Source of the DNA: an uncultured Flavobacteriaceae bacterium
GTDB taxonomy: Bacteria > Bacteroidota > Bacteroidia > Flavobacteriales > Flavobacteriaceae
Assembly (NCBI GenBank): GCA_937944485.1
Contig: CALDYU010000007.1
Coordinates: 1-64,000 of the forward strand
Direction: 5' to 3'
Length of the DNA stretch: 64,000 bases
This document shows, in pieces, positions 1 through 8,988 of this stretch; positions within the stretch are counted from its first letter, which is position 1; each line of letters opens with the position of its first letter. Position numbers and translations under genes: made by a program. The notes below the pieces were generated by a model. That model did no database searches. It was given only the letters and a program-made list of their open reading frames with translations, and was not told where the DNA came from.

Positions 1-193
1 CAGATTTAACGATGCTGATAGTTTTGGAATTTTAGCAGATTACCAAATCTCGAATTCAGTTAGGTTAGGATACGCTTATGATTTACCTACCTCAGATATA
101 AGACCATATACCGGCGGAACGCACGAGGTAATTTTAATTTATGAATTACCTATTAAAAAGCTTGGTGGTATTAAATCACCACGCTTCTTCTAA
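1..193 (+). CDS. PorP/SprF family outer-membrane protein, C-terminal end only
   Basis: The window opens inside this gene; about 63 residues remain and end at a TAA. The tail shows alternating beta-strand residues (LGYAYDLPTSD, PYTGGTHEVILIYEL), the pattern of the last strands of PorP/SprF barrels. PorP/SprF proteins attach to the T9SS or help present particular secreted adhesins at the outer membrane. A stop and a strong terminator follow at once. PorP/SprF genes commonly sit next to genes for OmpA-like PorE-type proteins, and one lies about 1 kb downstream, with clpP between them on the other strand. The family call rests on a short fragment and on that context. Confidence 0.7.
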   Translation, partial: RFNDADSFGILADYQISNSVRLGYAYDLPTSDIRPYTGGTHEVILIYELPIKKLGGIKSPRFF

Positions 194-200
194 AAAGAAA

Positions 201-237
201 AAAAAATCCCTCCGAATACATTCAGAGGGATTTTTTT
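201..237. terminator. Bidirectional intrinsic terminator between porP-like gene and clpP
   Basis: A 12-bp stem (201-212 with about 225-236) is flanked by A-runs on the left and T-runs on the right, so it can end transcripts from both converging genes. Confidence 0.85.
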
Positions 238-261
238 AGCTTTCTTCTCAATTATCACAAA

Positions 262-810
262 TTACTCCAGAATACCATCTACTATACCATAACTAATCGA
301 TTCTTCTGCCCCCATCCAATAATCACGATCAAAATCTTTCATTACCCGATCAAAATCTTGTCCACAATTCTCCGCTAAAATACGCGCACTCAATTCTTTC
401 GTCTTAATAATCTCTTTGGCTTGAATTTCAATATTCGAGGCCTGACCTCTAGCACCTCCACTTGGTTGATGAATCATCACTTGGGCGTGCGGTTGAATAA
501 AACGTTTTCCTTTTTTACCTACTGAAAGTAATATCGAACCCATAGATGCTGCTAAGCCCGTACAAATTGTTGAAACTGGACTTTTTAAAGATTTTATAGT
601 ATCATACATTGCAAATCCCGAGGTAACATACCCTCCAGGACTATTTATATATAATTGAATCTCTTTGTTGCCTAACATATCAAGATATAACAATCTATCA
701 ATAACGTGTTTCGCCGATTTATCATCGACCATGCCCCATAAAAAAACCTTGCGTTCTTCAAGCATTTTTTCATCTATTGCCTCCTGTATTTTGCCTTTTT
801 TTGAGCTCAT
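262..810 (-). CDS. clpP: ATP-dependent Clp protease proteolytic subunit (ClpP)
   Basis: Self-compartmentalising serine protease of 182 residues from the start chosen here. The catalytic triad is visible: Ser89 in GLAASMGS, His114 in MIHQPSGG and Asp163 in RDYWMG. The INSPGG and YGIVDGIL segments are also typical. It would form a tetradecamer with a ClpX or ClpC unfoldase. The open frame reaches 837, but ATG at 810 (MSSKKGK) is preferred because a TAATTTTG -7 box lies at 835-842, which puts the transcript start near 828. No clpX or tig gene is adjacent, so it may be a second, stand-alone ClpP rather than the housekeeping copy; that part is inference. It stands alone between a PorP-like and a PorE-like gene. 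Confidence 0.92.
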   Translation of the reverse strand: MSSKKGKIQEAIDEKMLEERKVFLWGMVDDKSAKHVIDRLLYLDMLGNKEIQLYINSPGGYVTSGFAMYDTIKSLKSPVSTICTGLAASMGSILLSVGKKGKRFIQPHAQVMIHQPSGGARGQASNIEIQAKEIIKTKELSARILAENCGQDFDRVMKDFDRDYWMGAEESISYGIVDGILE

Positions 811-834
811 TTTTAAAATTAATAAGATAAGAAT

Positions 835-842
835 CAAAATTA
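835..842 (-). promoter_or_regulatory. -7 promoter box (TAATTTTG) of clpP
   Basis: Matches the Bacteroidota -7 consensus TAnnTTTG on the minus strand, 25 bp before the chosen ATG. No convincing -33 TTG is seen. Confidence 0.6.
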
Positions 843-1165
843 ATCAATTATTTTAAGAACATGATAATGAATATTCCGACGAAATATGATAATTAGTAGA
901 ATATTTAGGCAAGAATATCGTTATCTATTGGGTTCAACACGGTTTATCCGAAAACCTATAAAATTAACCTTTAATCGAATAACATTGAACTGAACGAATT
1001 TTAGTCCGCATACATCGGCTATATTTTAGCTAAAAAACTCATTTGCGTTACTTTGTACAATATAAACGTCCTAAATCAAACCATTAACTAAATACAAATA
1101 CCTTCTAATTTCGAACGACCCCTAACAAGGGTATTTAAAAAGTAGAAGCCGCAAAAAACCTACTT
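843..1165. other. Intergenic region between clpP and the PorE-like gene
   Basis: About 320 bp between divergent genes. Apart from the clpP -7 box at its left edge I see only a weak promoter-like TTACTTTG near 1048 for the rightward gene. There is no ORF, RNA gene or repeat. Confidence 0.5.
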
Positions 1166-3136
1166 ATGAACAAAGTTATAAAAAGTGTCAGCATACTTGC
1201 GCTCCTGTTAACCTCTCAGTTAATATTGGCTCAATTTGGGTCTCAAAAAAAGGGAGATTATTTCTTTAATCAATTTGCCTATTCGAAAGCAATTGTAGAG
1301 TATGAAAAAATGCTCGAAGGAAACTATAAGGAAGATTATGCACATCAACGATTGGCAGAATGTTATCTTCTAATTAGAAATTTCAAAAAAGCGCTTCCAC
1401 ATTTTGAAGCCATTATGTATTCTCCAACAATTCCACCTGATTTTTATTTCAAGTATGGTATGGCTTTATATAGTACTGGAGATTCTAAAGGTGCTGAAAA
1501 ATGGCTGAAAAAATATAGAAAATACAATAAAAAAGACTCTAGAGTTAAAAAGTTTTTAAAAAATGGTTCTTTAGCTTCTGTAGTATTTAACAGTAGAGAA
1601 CGTTACGAGGTTGAGCCTGTAAGTTTTAACTCGCCCGAGAGTGATTTCGGAGTCTTTGCTCGAGGTGAACACTTATACTTTGCATCTTCAAGACGTGACC
1701 AAGCTCAAGGCGAAGATTATGGTTGGAATGACGAGCCTTGGCTTGATCTTTATGTTATTACGAAAGACAATACAAAAGGGATACCTTCTAAATTACCTGG
1801 AGATGTTAATTCGAAATTTCACGAAAGTTCTTTAGTTTTTTCTACTGATTATAAGAATGATACAATCATTTATTTCACTCGTAATAACTATTACAAGAAA
1901 AAAACAACAGTTGGACTAGAACTAGAATTAAATTTAAAGATATTTAGTGCCATTCAAAGAGATGGGGAGTGGACTGTTAATCGAAATTTAAGAATTAATA
2001 GTGATTATTACTCTACAGGCCACCCGTATGTTACAAAAGACCGCACGCGTCTGTATTTTACTTCAGATAGACCTGGTGGTTACGGCGGAACGGATATTTA
2101 CTATGCTGACATTCATGCACGTGGTGGTGTTGGTAAGCCTGTAAATGCGGGTCCAGAAGTAAATACTGAAGGAAATGAAATGTTTCCATTTATAAATAAT
2201 GAAGGGCAGTTGATTTTTTCTTCAGATGGTCATGTTGGCTTTGGTCAATTAGACATTTTCTCTACAGTAATTAATGAAGAAGGTGAAATAATTGATGTGA
2301 TTAACCTTGGAAATCCAATCAACAGTTCTGCAGATGATTTTGCTTACTTTCAGCATGAGCATGGTGGTTCTGGTTATATAAGTTCGAATCGCGAAGGAGG
2401 TAAAGGAAGTGATGATATTTATGAATTTAAATTCACCCCTTCTTTATCAGTCGAAGGTACCGTGACGGATGCAATTAATATGCAGCCACTAGATAGCGTT
2501 CAAATTTCTTTGTACGATCAAAAAACCAATACGAAAGTTGCGGAATTATGGACTGATAAAAATGGATTTTACAAGACCTTCGTTAATAGAAATACGAATT
2601 ATATGATTGAGGCTGTTCGTAAGACGCACCCTCACAAGTCAGTATTTTTTAATACGAATACAACGCCTAGAACAACAAAATTAATTCGCCAAAATATACT
2701 CTTAGAGCCGGTATTAGATTTGAAGGTTTTAGCCGATTTGAATAAGATCTATTTTGATTTCAATAAAAGTAATATTCGCCCCGATGCGGCTCTCGAATTG
2801 AATAAAGTAATTAAGGTAATGACTTCAAAATATCCTGAAATGGTAATCCGTCTTGAGGCGCATACAGATCCAGTAGGTAGTCATAACTATAATGACGGTT
2901 TATCACAACGACGTGCAAAATCAACTTACGAATACTTGATTGCCAATGGCATTGCTGAAAACCGAATACTTTCCTATAAAGGTTTTGGCAAACGTAAAAC
3001 TATCAATGGTTGTACCGGTAAAAGTGACTGTACTAATGAAGAACTTGAGCTAAACAGAAGAACAGAATTTCCTATTGTTCAAATCAAAGGAAGTTTGAAT
3101 GACATTAATAGTTCTATTACCAAAAACAAAAAATAA
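1166..3136 (+). CDS. PorE-like TPR / beta-propeller / CRD / OmpA protein
   Basis: 656 residues with signal peptide 1-22 (ends LILAQ). Domains in order are TPR-like helices (about 25-125), PD40/WD40-like propeller strands (FTSDRPGGYGGTDIYY, FSSDGHVGFGQLDIF, YISSNREGGKGSDDIY), a carboxypeptidase-regulatory-like domain (about 415-510) and an OmpA C-terminal domain (about 525-645: YFDFNKSNIRP, AHTDPVGS, LSQRRA). This order matches PorE of the T9SS, which ties the secretion machine to peptidoglycan. The signal peptide looks like type I rather than the lipoprotein type. Flavobacteria carry several paralogues of this architecture, usually next to PorP/SprF genes, so it may be a PorE paralogue rather than PorE itself. 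A perfect-stem terminator follows. Confidence 0.85.
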   Translation: MNKVIKSVSILALLLTSQLILAQFGSQKKGDYFFNQFAYSKAIVEYEKMLEGNYKEDYAHQRLAECYLLIRNFKKALPHFEAIMYSPTIPPDFYFKYGMALYSTGDSKGAEKWLKKYRKYNKKDSRVKKFLKNGSLASVVFNSRERYEVEPVSFNSPESDFGVFARGEHLYFASSRRDQAQGEDYGWNDEPWLDLYVITKDNTKGIPSKLPGDVNSKFHESSLVFSTDYKNDTIIYFTRNNYYKKKTTVGLELELNLKIFSAIQRDGEWTVNRNLRINSDYYSTGHPYVTKDRTRLYFTSDRPGGYGGTDIYYADIHARGGVGKPVNAGPEVNTEGNEMFPFINNEGQLIFSSDGHVGFGQLDIFSTVINEEGEIIDVINLGNPINSSADDFAYFQHEHGGSGYISSNREGGKGSDDIYEFKFTPSLSVEGTVTDAINMQPLDSVQISLYDQKTNTKVAELWTDKNGFYKTFVNRNTNYMIEAVRKTHPHKSVFFNTNTTPRTTKLIRQNILLEPVLDLKVLADLNKIYFDFNKSNIRPDAALELNKVIKVMTSKYPEMVIRLEAHTDPVGSHNYNDGLSQRRAKSTYEYLIANGIAENRILSYKGFGKRKTINGCTGKSDCTNEELELNRRTEFPIVQIKGSLNDINSSITKNKK

Positions 3137-3159
3137 ATAATCAATATTTATACAAATTC

Positions 3160-3196
3160 AATAACCCTATCACTTATGTGATAGGGTTATTTTTTA
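3160..3196 (+). terminator. Intrinsic terminator after PorE-like gene
   Basis: Perfect 14-bp stem (3160-3173 with 3178-3191), TTAT loop, then a run of T. Confidence 0.9.
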
Positions 3197-3231
3197 TAAT
3201 TAATTCTCATAATTTGAATCTAATTTGCTTG

Positions 3232-3239
3232 TATCTTTG
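3232..3239 (+). promoter_or_regulatory. -7 promoter box (TATCTTTG)
   Basis: Exact TAnnTTTG match 14 bp before the ATG at 3253. Confidence 0.65.
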
Positions 3240-3252
3240 AAAAAAGAAAACC

Positions 3253-3918
3253 ATGAAAAAATATCTTGTTGCTCTAGTTGTTCTATGCTTATTTGGTATG
3301 AGTTTTAGTCTTAAAAACACCATGAAGCCTAGTATTTTAGAAAGAATTGCAAACGCGAATGGATTTGAAAATTGGAAAAATGTTCGTGAAATTAAATTCA
3401 CCTTTAACGTAGATCGAGACACTACGCATTTTGAGAGAAAATGGACATGGAACCCTAAAACCAATGATATAACATCGGAATCTGCTAAAGGAACCATTCG
3501 TTATTCTTGGTCTAATATGGATAGTATTGCATACAAAACAAATAGTGGATTCATAAATGATAAATATTGGTTGTTAGTCCCATTTCAATTAGTATGGGAT
3601 GCAAGTAATATATCATATGAGCATTTCGAAAAAGCAGAAGCACCAATTAGCAAAAAATTAACGCAAAAACTTACCATCGTTTACGGAAACGAAGGAGGGT
3701 ATACACCTGGAGATGCCTACGACTTTTTCTTTAATGACGATCTTATTATACAAGAATGGGTATTTAGAAAATCAAACCAAGTAGCACCTTCGCTGATTAC
3801 AACGTTTGAAGAATATAAAACAATAAACGGAATTCACATTGCCACCATGCACAAAAAGGATGAAGGTAATTTTAAACTATATTTTACAGACATTGACATA
3901 AAAAGTAATAAGAACTAA
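3253..3918 (+). CDS. Secreted protein of unknown function, LolA-like beta-rich
   Basis: 221 residues with a clear signal peptide (MKKYLVALVVLCLFGMSFS). The mature part is rich in alternating beta strands and aromatic residues (FTFNVDRD, KWTWNPKTND, TIRYSW, LYFTDIDI). This resembles flavobacterial periplasmic proteins with a LolA-like half-barrel, but I cannot name the family with certainty and no catalytic motif is visible. It has its own TATCTTTG promoter and sits alone between the PorE-like gene and a GNAT gene on the opposite strand. Likely periplasmic or outer-membrane associated. Confidence 0.75.
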   Translation: MKKYLVALVVLCLFGMSFSLKNTMKPSILERIANANGFENWKNVREIKFTFNVDRDTTHFERKWTWNPKTNDITSESAKGTIRYSWSNMDSIAYKTNSGFINDKYWLLVPFQLVWDASNISYEHFEKAEAPISKKLTQKLTIVYGNEGGYTPGDAYDFFFNDDLIIQEWVFRKSNQVAPSLITTFEEYKTINGIHIATMHKKDEGNFKLYFTDIDIKSNKN

Positions 3919-3939
3919 TCATACCACCAGTTTCTATTC

Positions 3940-4404
3940 TTACGTGATACGCATTTCTACTAAGTGCTTTTTAAAACCGGCTTTTTCGTAGGCTTTAATG
4001 GCGGCATCGTTCTCTTCATACACTGTCAACCGAATTTCATTTAATTCTTGCTTAATTGCCCATTTACGTAGCTCTTGTATAATTAAACCATTAACACCTA
4101 CTCCCCTATGGTTTGGTTTGGTATACATGAAACCTAAATAAGCATACTGTTTATGCCTTAAATAAGAATTTGCAGGTTTAACCTTTGCGTATCCAGATGC
4201 AATAACCTCTTCTTTATAGATAACAACGATTACCTCAGAAGCATTTGAAGTTATTAATTCCTTCATGTCATAATAGGTAATTGGGTCTTTAGCTAAGGTA
4301 GCATCAAAAGGTCGCTCAGCTGTTATAATGCATTGTTCAAATTCTAATAGTATTTGAAGGTCGTTTAAAGTAGCGCTTCTCGTATAATATAGTTTTCGGT
4401 CCAT
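3940..4404 (-). CDS. GNAT family N-acetyltransferase
   Basis: 154 residues with the GNAT fold order. An N-terminal strand-helix segment is followed by the acetyl-CoA site (LGFMYTKPNHRGVGVNGLI, motif A R/Q-x-x-G-x-G/A) and the C-terminal VYEENDAAIKAYEKAGFKK signature of motif B. It should transfer an acetyl group to a small molecule or a protein amine; the substrate cannot be read from the sequence. Divergent from the O-methyltransferase gene with 56 bp between starts, and the 3' end faces the preceding secreted-protein gene. Confidence 0.88.
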   Translation of the reverse strand: MDRKLYYTRSATLNDLQILLEFEQCIITAERPFDATLAKDPITYYDMKELITSNASEVIVVIYKEEVIASGYAKVKPANSYLRHKQYAYLGFMYTKPNHRGVGVNGLIIQELRKWAIKQELNEIRLTVYEENDAAIKAYEKAGFKKHLVEMRIT

Positions 4405-4439
4405 CGTATTTCGAATAATATTCTAATTCTAAAGTACCA

Positions 4440-4447
4440 TATCTTTG
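4440..4447 (+). promoter_or_regulatory. -7 promoter box (TATCTTTG)
   Basis: Exact TAnnTTTG match 14 bp before the O-methyltransferase ATG at 4461. Confidence 0.65.
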
Positions 4448-4460
4448 TGAAAAAACAAGG

Positions 4461-5102
4461 ATGCATTTTTTATCAGTGACTTTGGAAGATTATATTAAAG
4501 ATAATTCTGAAAATGAACCAGAAGTTTTAATGGAATTAACTCGTGAAACACATTTAAAAGCTATTCAACCACGAATGATTACTGGACATTTTCAAGGGCG
4601 TGTCTTAAGCATGCTCTCTAAAATAATAAGGCCAAAGTACATTCTTGAAATTGGCACCTACACTGGTTACTCAGCTATTTGCTTAGCTGAAGGGCTTAGC
4701 GAAAATGGAACATTACATACTATTGATGTCAATGAAGAGCTAAACCAAATTCAACGTACTTACTTTAACAAAAGTGGTTTCGGTGAACAAATTATTAATC
4801 ATGTGGGTGATGCTCTTAAGGTCATTCCACAATTAGAAGTGACTTTTGATTTAGTCTTTATTGATGCTGAAAAAAAATCTTATGACTTATATTTTGAAGC
4901 AGCCTTAAAAAAAACAAAACCGGGTAGTATTATTCTTTCCGATAATGTGTTGTGGTCTGGCAAAGTTGTGGAACCTCTGAATGACAAGGATAAGGCAACT
5001 AAGGTACTAATAGACTATAATAAAAAATTGAAAGAAGATTCGCGAGTAGAAACTGTAATACTTCCTATTCGTGATGGAATCACAGTATGTAGGGTGCGCT
5101 AA
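4461..5102 (+). CDS. O-methyltransferase (CCoAOMT/COMT type)
   Basis: 213 residues, class I SAM methyltransferase of the metal-dependent O-methyltransferase family 3. The SAM loop is LEIGTYTGYSAICLAEGL. The metal-binding region is FIDAEKKSY followed by LSDNVLWSGKV, and the C-terminal DGITVCRVR is typical. It should methylate a catechol-like hydroxyl using SAM and a divalent metal; the substrate is unknown. Its 3' end overlaps the 3' end of the convergent PAP2 gene by 23 bp. Transcribed alone from a TATCTTTG promoter. Confidence 0.92.
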   Translation: MHFLSVTLEDYIKDNSENEPEVLMELTRETHLKAIQPRMITGHFQGRVLSMLSKIIRPKYILEIGTYTGYSAICLAEGLSENGTLHTIDVNEELNQIQRTYFNKSGFGEQIINHVGDALKVIPQLEVTFDLVFIDAEKKSYDLYFEAALKKTKPGSIILSDNVLWSGKVVEPLNDKDKATKVLIDYNKKLKEDSRVETVILPIRDGITVCRVR

Positions 5103-5640
5103 ACCTTTGATGCATCTTATAAAAAACCCAAGCAAAAAAAACACCAGTGATGCTCCCGGCCAAAATATCTAAAGGATAATGCACTCCTAAATACAATCTA
5201 CTAAAAGAAAAAAACAGTGGCCAAAGAAACAGCAAATATGTATGCGCCATCCTCTTCTTTAAAAAAAGAAAAGCGAGCGTGATAATACCAAAAGAACTAG
5301 CCGCATGACCTGAGAAAAAGCTATAATCGCTAGGTGTAATCAGTGTTCGCAGCAAAGGATTGATAGTTATATCATTTATCGGACGAAGTCTACCCACAGC
5401 ATATTTACAAAGAAATATAGCAATTGTTAGAAAGAGAAGCATACTTAAAAAAGCACATAATACCCATTTTAGTTCTTTTTTAGAATAGCATCGTATTATA
5501 TGAATTATAATAAAAAGAAAAAGGGGAATCCAAGTGAGAAAATTTGTAGTAATAATCCAAAAGAGATCAAAAGTATCAGAACCTAAGTTGTTGAGAAATA
5601 TAAGTGTTTGTTGATCCCATTGTAACAGTTGATCCCACAT
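5080..5640 (-). CDS. PAP2 superfamily membrane phosphatase
   Basis: 186 residues with about five membrane helices. All three PAP2 signatures are present: K79-x6-R86-P87 (KYAVGRLRP), S110-G111-H112 (FFSGHA) and S147-R148-x5-H154-x3-D158 (SRLYLGVHYPLD). The active site faces the periplasmic side in this family, which removes phosphate from undecaprenyl pyrophosphate or lipid phosphates. Recycling of undecaprenyl pyrophosphate (UppP/PgpB-like) is the likeliest role. It begins 1 bp after the tatA stop, so the two are one operon. Its 3' end overlaps the O-methyltransferase by 23 bp. Confidence 0.92.
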   Translation of the reverse strand: MWDQLLQWDQQTLIFLNNLGSDTFDLFWIITTNFLTWIPLFLFIIIHIIRCYSKKELKWVLCAFLSMLLFLTIAIFLCKYAVGRLRPINDITINPLLRTLITPSDYSFFSGHAASSFGIITLAFLFLKKRMAHTYLLFLWPLFFSFSRLYLGVHYPLDILAGSITGVFFAWVFYKMHQRFSAPYIL

Positions 5641-5641
5641 G

Positions 5642-5968
5642 TTACTTTCTTTTGATCACCCCAGTTATGTCGTCTATTCCGTCTTTAACCCCACCTATTT
5701 CTTTGGTAATTCCTGAAGTCATATTCTCTTTAACCTCATCAATATCTTTCTTAATATCAGATACAAAACTAGTATCTATGCCCTGTTTATCGGCACTTTT
5801 CTGGATTTCTTGTTTGATATCTTCGGTAGCATCTTTCAATTGGCGCATTCCTTTGCCTAAACCCTTAGCTATACCAGGTATCTTATCGGCGCCAAATACC
5901 ATTACTATGATAAATAGAATAAAGAAAATCTCGGGGCCGCTAATAAATAAAAATTGTGACGCTTGCAT
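5642..5968 (-). CDS. tatA: Sec-independent protein translocase subunit TatA
   Basis: 108 residues from the ATG at 5968 (MQASQFLFISG). The TatA layout is clear: a short N-terminal membrane helix (GPEIFFILFIIVMVFGADKI), a hinge with the FGADKIPG signature, an amphipathic helix (GLGKGMRQLKDATEDI), then a long charged coiled tail. TatA forms the pore-like assemblies that move folded Tat-signal proteins across the inner membrane. The frame runs upstream to 6007, but a TATATTTG -7 box at 5974-5981 fixes the later start. tatC is not in this window. A Tat-type signal is present on the M15 peptidase at 19993. Confidence 0.92.
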   Translation of the reverse strand: MQASQFLFISGPEIFFILFIIVMVFGADKIPGIAKGLGKGMRQLKDATEDIKQEIQKSADKQGIDTSFVSDIKKDIDEVKENMTSGITKEIGGVKDGIDDITGVIKRK

Positions 5969-5973
5969 TGCTA

Positions 5974-5981
5974 CAAATATA
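5974..5981 (-). promoter_or_regulatory. -7 promoter box (TATATTTG) of tatA-PAP2
   Basis: Matches TAnnTTTG on the minus strand only 5 bp before the ATG at 5968, which implies a very short or absent leader. Confidence 0.55.
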
Positions 5982-6004
5982 ATGAAGTTTAGAAAACCTA
6001 TAAC

Positions 6005-6033
6005 CAAAAAAGCCCCGCTAATAGCAGGGCTTT
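6005..6033 (-). terminator. Intrinsic terminator after the M1 peptidase gene
   Basis: Stem 6009-6018 with 6024-6033 (one mismatch), followed on the minus strand by six or more T. It separates the M1 operon from tatA. Confidence 0.85.
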
Positions 6034-6055
6034 AACTTTTAGAAGTAAGCTTAAA

Positions 6056-8359
6056 TTAGCCTTTTATCTTCTCTTTCATTTGGTCAAATTCAGACTTTTG
6101 TTCTTTCTTTGGCCACGAATTATTTGTGGTATCAATATCGGCAGTTTCTGCTTTCGGATCAACTACAATTCCAGTAAGTTCTTGCTGCGAAGAGAGCACA
6201 ACGCTAACCTCTTTATCATTTTTTCTCCAAATTTCAGCCGGATAGGTAATATTTTCCGTAGTACCATCAGCATAGGTATACTCTACTATTAATGGCATTG
6301 GAATACCACCTGGCTTATCAAAGGTGACTTCATAAAAATATTTCGGCTCCTTCACCGCGGCCCGTTCGGCAGCAGTCATATTATCCATCATGAATTCTTT
6401 TAACGTTGTAGAAGTTTCAGAAGGTACTTTCCCTTTCAAGCTCGCATCAAATTCTTCGGCATCCTCTTGAATCAAATGTACTAAAGGAGGTAAATCACTC
6501 ATCGATTGCCCGCGACCTTCAATCAAATCTGTTAATCTTTTCGAAGGTGTATTCGAAACGTAATACTTCTTAATTCCTTTCACGCCTATATCAACATAAT
6601 CGGTCGTATAGAACCAACCTCTCCAGAAATAATCTAAATCAACTGCGGATGCATCTTCCATTGTTCTAAAGAAATCTTCAGGAGTTGGGTGTTTAAACTT
6701 CCATCGTTTCGCATAGGTTTTAAAAGCATGATCAAATAGCTCTCTACCCATAACCGTTTCTCTAAGAATATTTAGTGCCGTTGCAGGTTTGCCATAAGCA
6801 TTCGGCCCAAGTTGATACACATTCTCAGGGTTTGACATAATTGGCGAAATATAACTTTGATCACCGCTCATATAAGGCACAATTTTCGCAGGAGCACCTC
6901 TTCTTGAAGGGTATGCTTTGTTCGGTGCAATAGCCTCAGGGTGAGCTTCTCCGAATTCTTGCTCAGCCACATACTGCATAAAGGTGTCTAAACCTTCATC
7001 CATCCAACCCCATTGTCGCTCATCTGAATTCACTATCATCGGAAAAAAGTTATGCCCTACCTCATGAATAATAACACTAATCATCCCGTATTTAACACGA
7101 TCAGAATAGGTTCCATCTTCATTAGGTCTACCATAATTCCAACAAATCATAGGATATTCCATTCCTTGATTTTTAGCATGGACAGAAATTGCTTTTGGAT
7201 AAGGATAATCGAAGGTATGCTCCGAAAATGATTTAAGTGTATGCGCTACGGCTTTCGTAGAATATTCTTCCCACAGCGGATTCCCTTCTGGCGGATACAT
7301 GGATACTGCCATGACATCTTTACTTCCCACTCGTACAGCCTGCATATCCCAAATAAATCGTCTTGAAGTGGCAAAACCATAATCTCTAACATTTTTTGCT
7401 TTAAACTTCCAAGTCTTCTTTTTTTCCGAAAAACCTTTACTGGCTTCCTCCGCTTCTTCTTGCGTAACAATAATGACGGGTTTATCATACGATTTTTTAG
7501 CCTTATTATAACGTTTCATCATTTCTTTAGAAAAGACCTCTTTTCTATTTTGAAGAACTCCCGTAGCATCTAAAATGTGGTCAGCAGGTACTGTAATATT
7601 TACATCATAATCTCCAAATGTCAGAGCAAATTCTCCATTGCCCCAAAATTGATGATTTTGCCACCCTTCCACATCATTATAAACCACCATTCTCGGAAAA
7701 AACTGAGCAATAACGTAAGCTCTATTACCATCTTTAAACTCCTCATAACCTGATCTAGCACGATCTACCGTATGATCAGGTATGTTGTAATTCCATTTTA
7801 TCGAAAACGTTGTTTGTTCTTTACTCTTTAACGGTTGCGGTAAATTAATACGCATCATCGTAAAGTTTATAGTATGCGATAAGGGTTTACCAGAAGCATC
7901 TTTCACATGTTCGATAACAAAACCGCCATCAAAGGGTTCGTTTAAAAATTTACCATTAAAAGTAGATGGCCTATATGCTAAGGGCACTCCATCACCATTT
8001 TTAAGACCAGCTTTCGAGTCTTTTGTTCTAATATTTTGATCTAATTGTACCCATAAAAACTCCAAATCATCTGGCGAATTATTGAAGTACGTAATGGTCT
8101 CATCACCTGAAATACGATGATTCTTATCATCAAGCTCAATGTTCATTACATAATTTGCTTGTTGTTGGTAGTAATCGGGACCAGGAGCTCCTGAGGCCGA
8201 ACGATAGGTATTTGGGGTTGCAAACTCTTCGTATAGTTGTTTGAATTTACTTTGATTGGTATGCCCAGGTTCTCTTTCCTTTGGCTCTTCTTCTTGAGCA
8301 GTCAATAGTGCACCAAATAAGAAAAGTACCGATGCGAAACAATACTTCATTTTTGTCAT
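6056..8359 (-). CDS. M1 family metallopeptidase (gluzincin)
   Basis: 767 residues with signal peptide (ends ALLTAQ). The zinc site is HEVGH at 432-436 with the third ligand Glu455 in WGWMDEGLD (HExxH-x18-E). The canonical GxMEN exopeptidase motif is replaced by GMEYPMICW upstream of the zinc site, as in a Bacteroidota-type branch of M1. An N-terminal beta-sandwich domain covers about residues 70-270. It should hydrolyse peptides in the periplasm or at the surface. Last gene of a minus-strand run that starts at 10507. It ends at a clear terminator. Confidence 0.92.
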   Translation of the reverse strand: MTKMKYCFASVLFLFGALLTAQEEEPKEREPGHTNQSKFKQLYEEFATPNTYRSASGAPGPDYYQQQANYVMNIELDDKNHRISGDETITYFNNSPDDLEFLWVQLDQNIRTKDSKAGLKNGDGVPLAYRPSTFNGKFLNEPFDGGFVIEHVKDASGKPLSHTINFTMMRINLPQPLKSKEQTTFSIKWNYNIPDHTVDRARSGYEEFKDGNRAYVIAQFFPRMVVYNDVEGWQNHQFWGNGEFALTFGDYDVNITVPADHILDATGVLQNRKEVFSKEMMKRYNKAKKSYDKPVIIVTQEEAEEASKGFSEKKKTWKFKAKNVRDYGFATSRRFIWDMQAVRVGSKDVMAVSMYPPEGNPLWEEYSTKAVAHTLKSFSEHTFDYPYPKAISVHAKNQGMEYPMICWNYGRPNEDGTYSDRVKYGMISVIIHEVGHNFFPMIVNSDERQWGWMDEGLDTFMQYVAEQEFGEAHPEAIAPNKAYPSRRGAPAKIVPYMSGDQSYISPIMSNPENVYQLGPNAYGKPATALNILRETVMGRELFDHAFKTYAKRWKFKHPTPEDFFRTMEDASAVDLDYFWRGWFYTTDYVDIGVKGIKKYYVSNTPSKRLTDLIEGRGQSMSDLPPLVHLIQEDAEEFDASLKGKVPSETSTTLKEFMMDNMTAAERAAVKEPKYFYEVTFDKPGGIPMPLIVEYTYADGTTENITYPAEIWRKNDKEVSVVLSSQQELTGIVVDPKAETADIDTTNNSWPKKEQKSEFDQMKEKIKG

Positions 8360-8421
8360 GATTTGAATTAATTATTAATAGTTTGAAATGTAAAGTTTTT
8401 TTAAGAAAATGTTAAGAATTG

Positions 8422-8925
8422 TTACAGTTTTAACATTCCTTTAGTATCTGATTTGATAAGTACAAAGCTTTTCTTATTCTCTTTGATTTTAAAATGAACG
8501 ACATTTTGTTGCTCGTCGAACAAATCGGTTAAGACTTGATTTTGTATTTCGATGGATTTAACTGCTGGGAAATTTATTTTTGGCACCTCCAAATAGAAGA
8601 TGCAAACATCCGTGTCATATTTCTTTCCTATGAATGTATAATTTACCTCTTCACCATTAATATAAAACTGAAACTTTTTCCGTAAGTACTTTTCGAGATA
8701 TGCATTTGCAGATTCTGACTCTTCTTCTGTTCCCAATTTTCCTTCAATATCATAGCGTTCTAGTAATACGGCATCTAAGTCATCAATAAATACTCTTGAT
8801 GTTATTTGAATAGCGTCATCTTTTTCAGAATAAGCAACATTGGTAACGCTAACATAAAACTTATGTGCTGTAAAAGAGAGTAATGGTAATACTAAAATCA
8901 ATAAACTTATTTTCAATACCTTCAT
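8422..8925 (-). CDS. DUF6702-like secreted protein
   Basis: 167 residues with an N-terminal signal peptide (LLILVLPLLSFTAHKFYVSV). Recognisable segments are HKFYVSVTNV, ITSRVFIDDLDAVLLER and a C-terminal beta-rich part. This resembles a flavobacterial family I recall as DUF6702, usually found just upstream of an M1 peptidase as here. The name is from memory and no function is established. It lies 62 bp upstream of the M1 gene, probably in the same transcript. Confidence 0.72.
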   Translation of the reverse strand: MKVLKISLLILVLPLLSFTAHKFYVSVTNVAYSEKDDAIQITSRVFIDDLDAVLLERYDIEGKLGTEEESESANAYLEKYLRKKFQFYINGEEVNYTFIGKKYDTDVCIFYLEVPKINFPAVKSIEIQNQVLTDLFDEQQNVVHFKIKENKKSFVLIKSDTKGMLKL

Positions 8926-8988
8926 ATAAATAGTACAATGTTAAAATCAAATTTAATCAAATGATATGCCATACTTAATGCCAATCAT

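Noticed and set aside
843..1165. tRNA or small RNA in the clpP-PorE gap
   Set aside because: No cloverleaf, terminator or paired stem was found by reading both strands.
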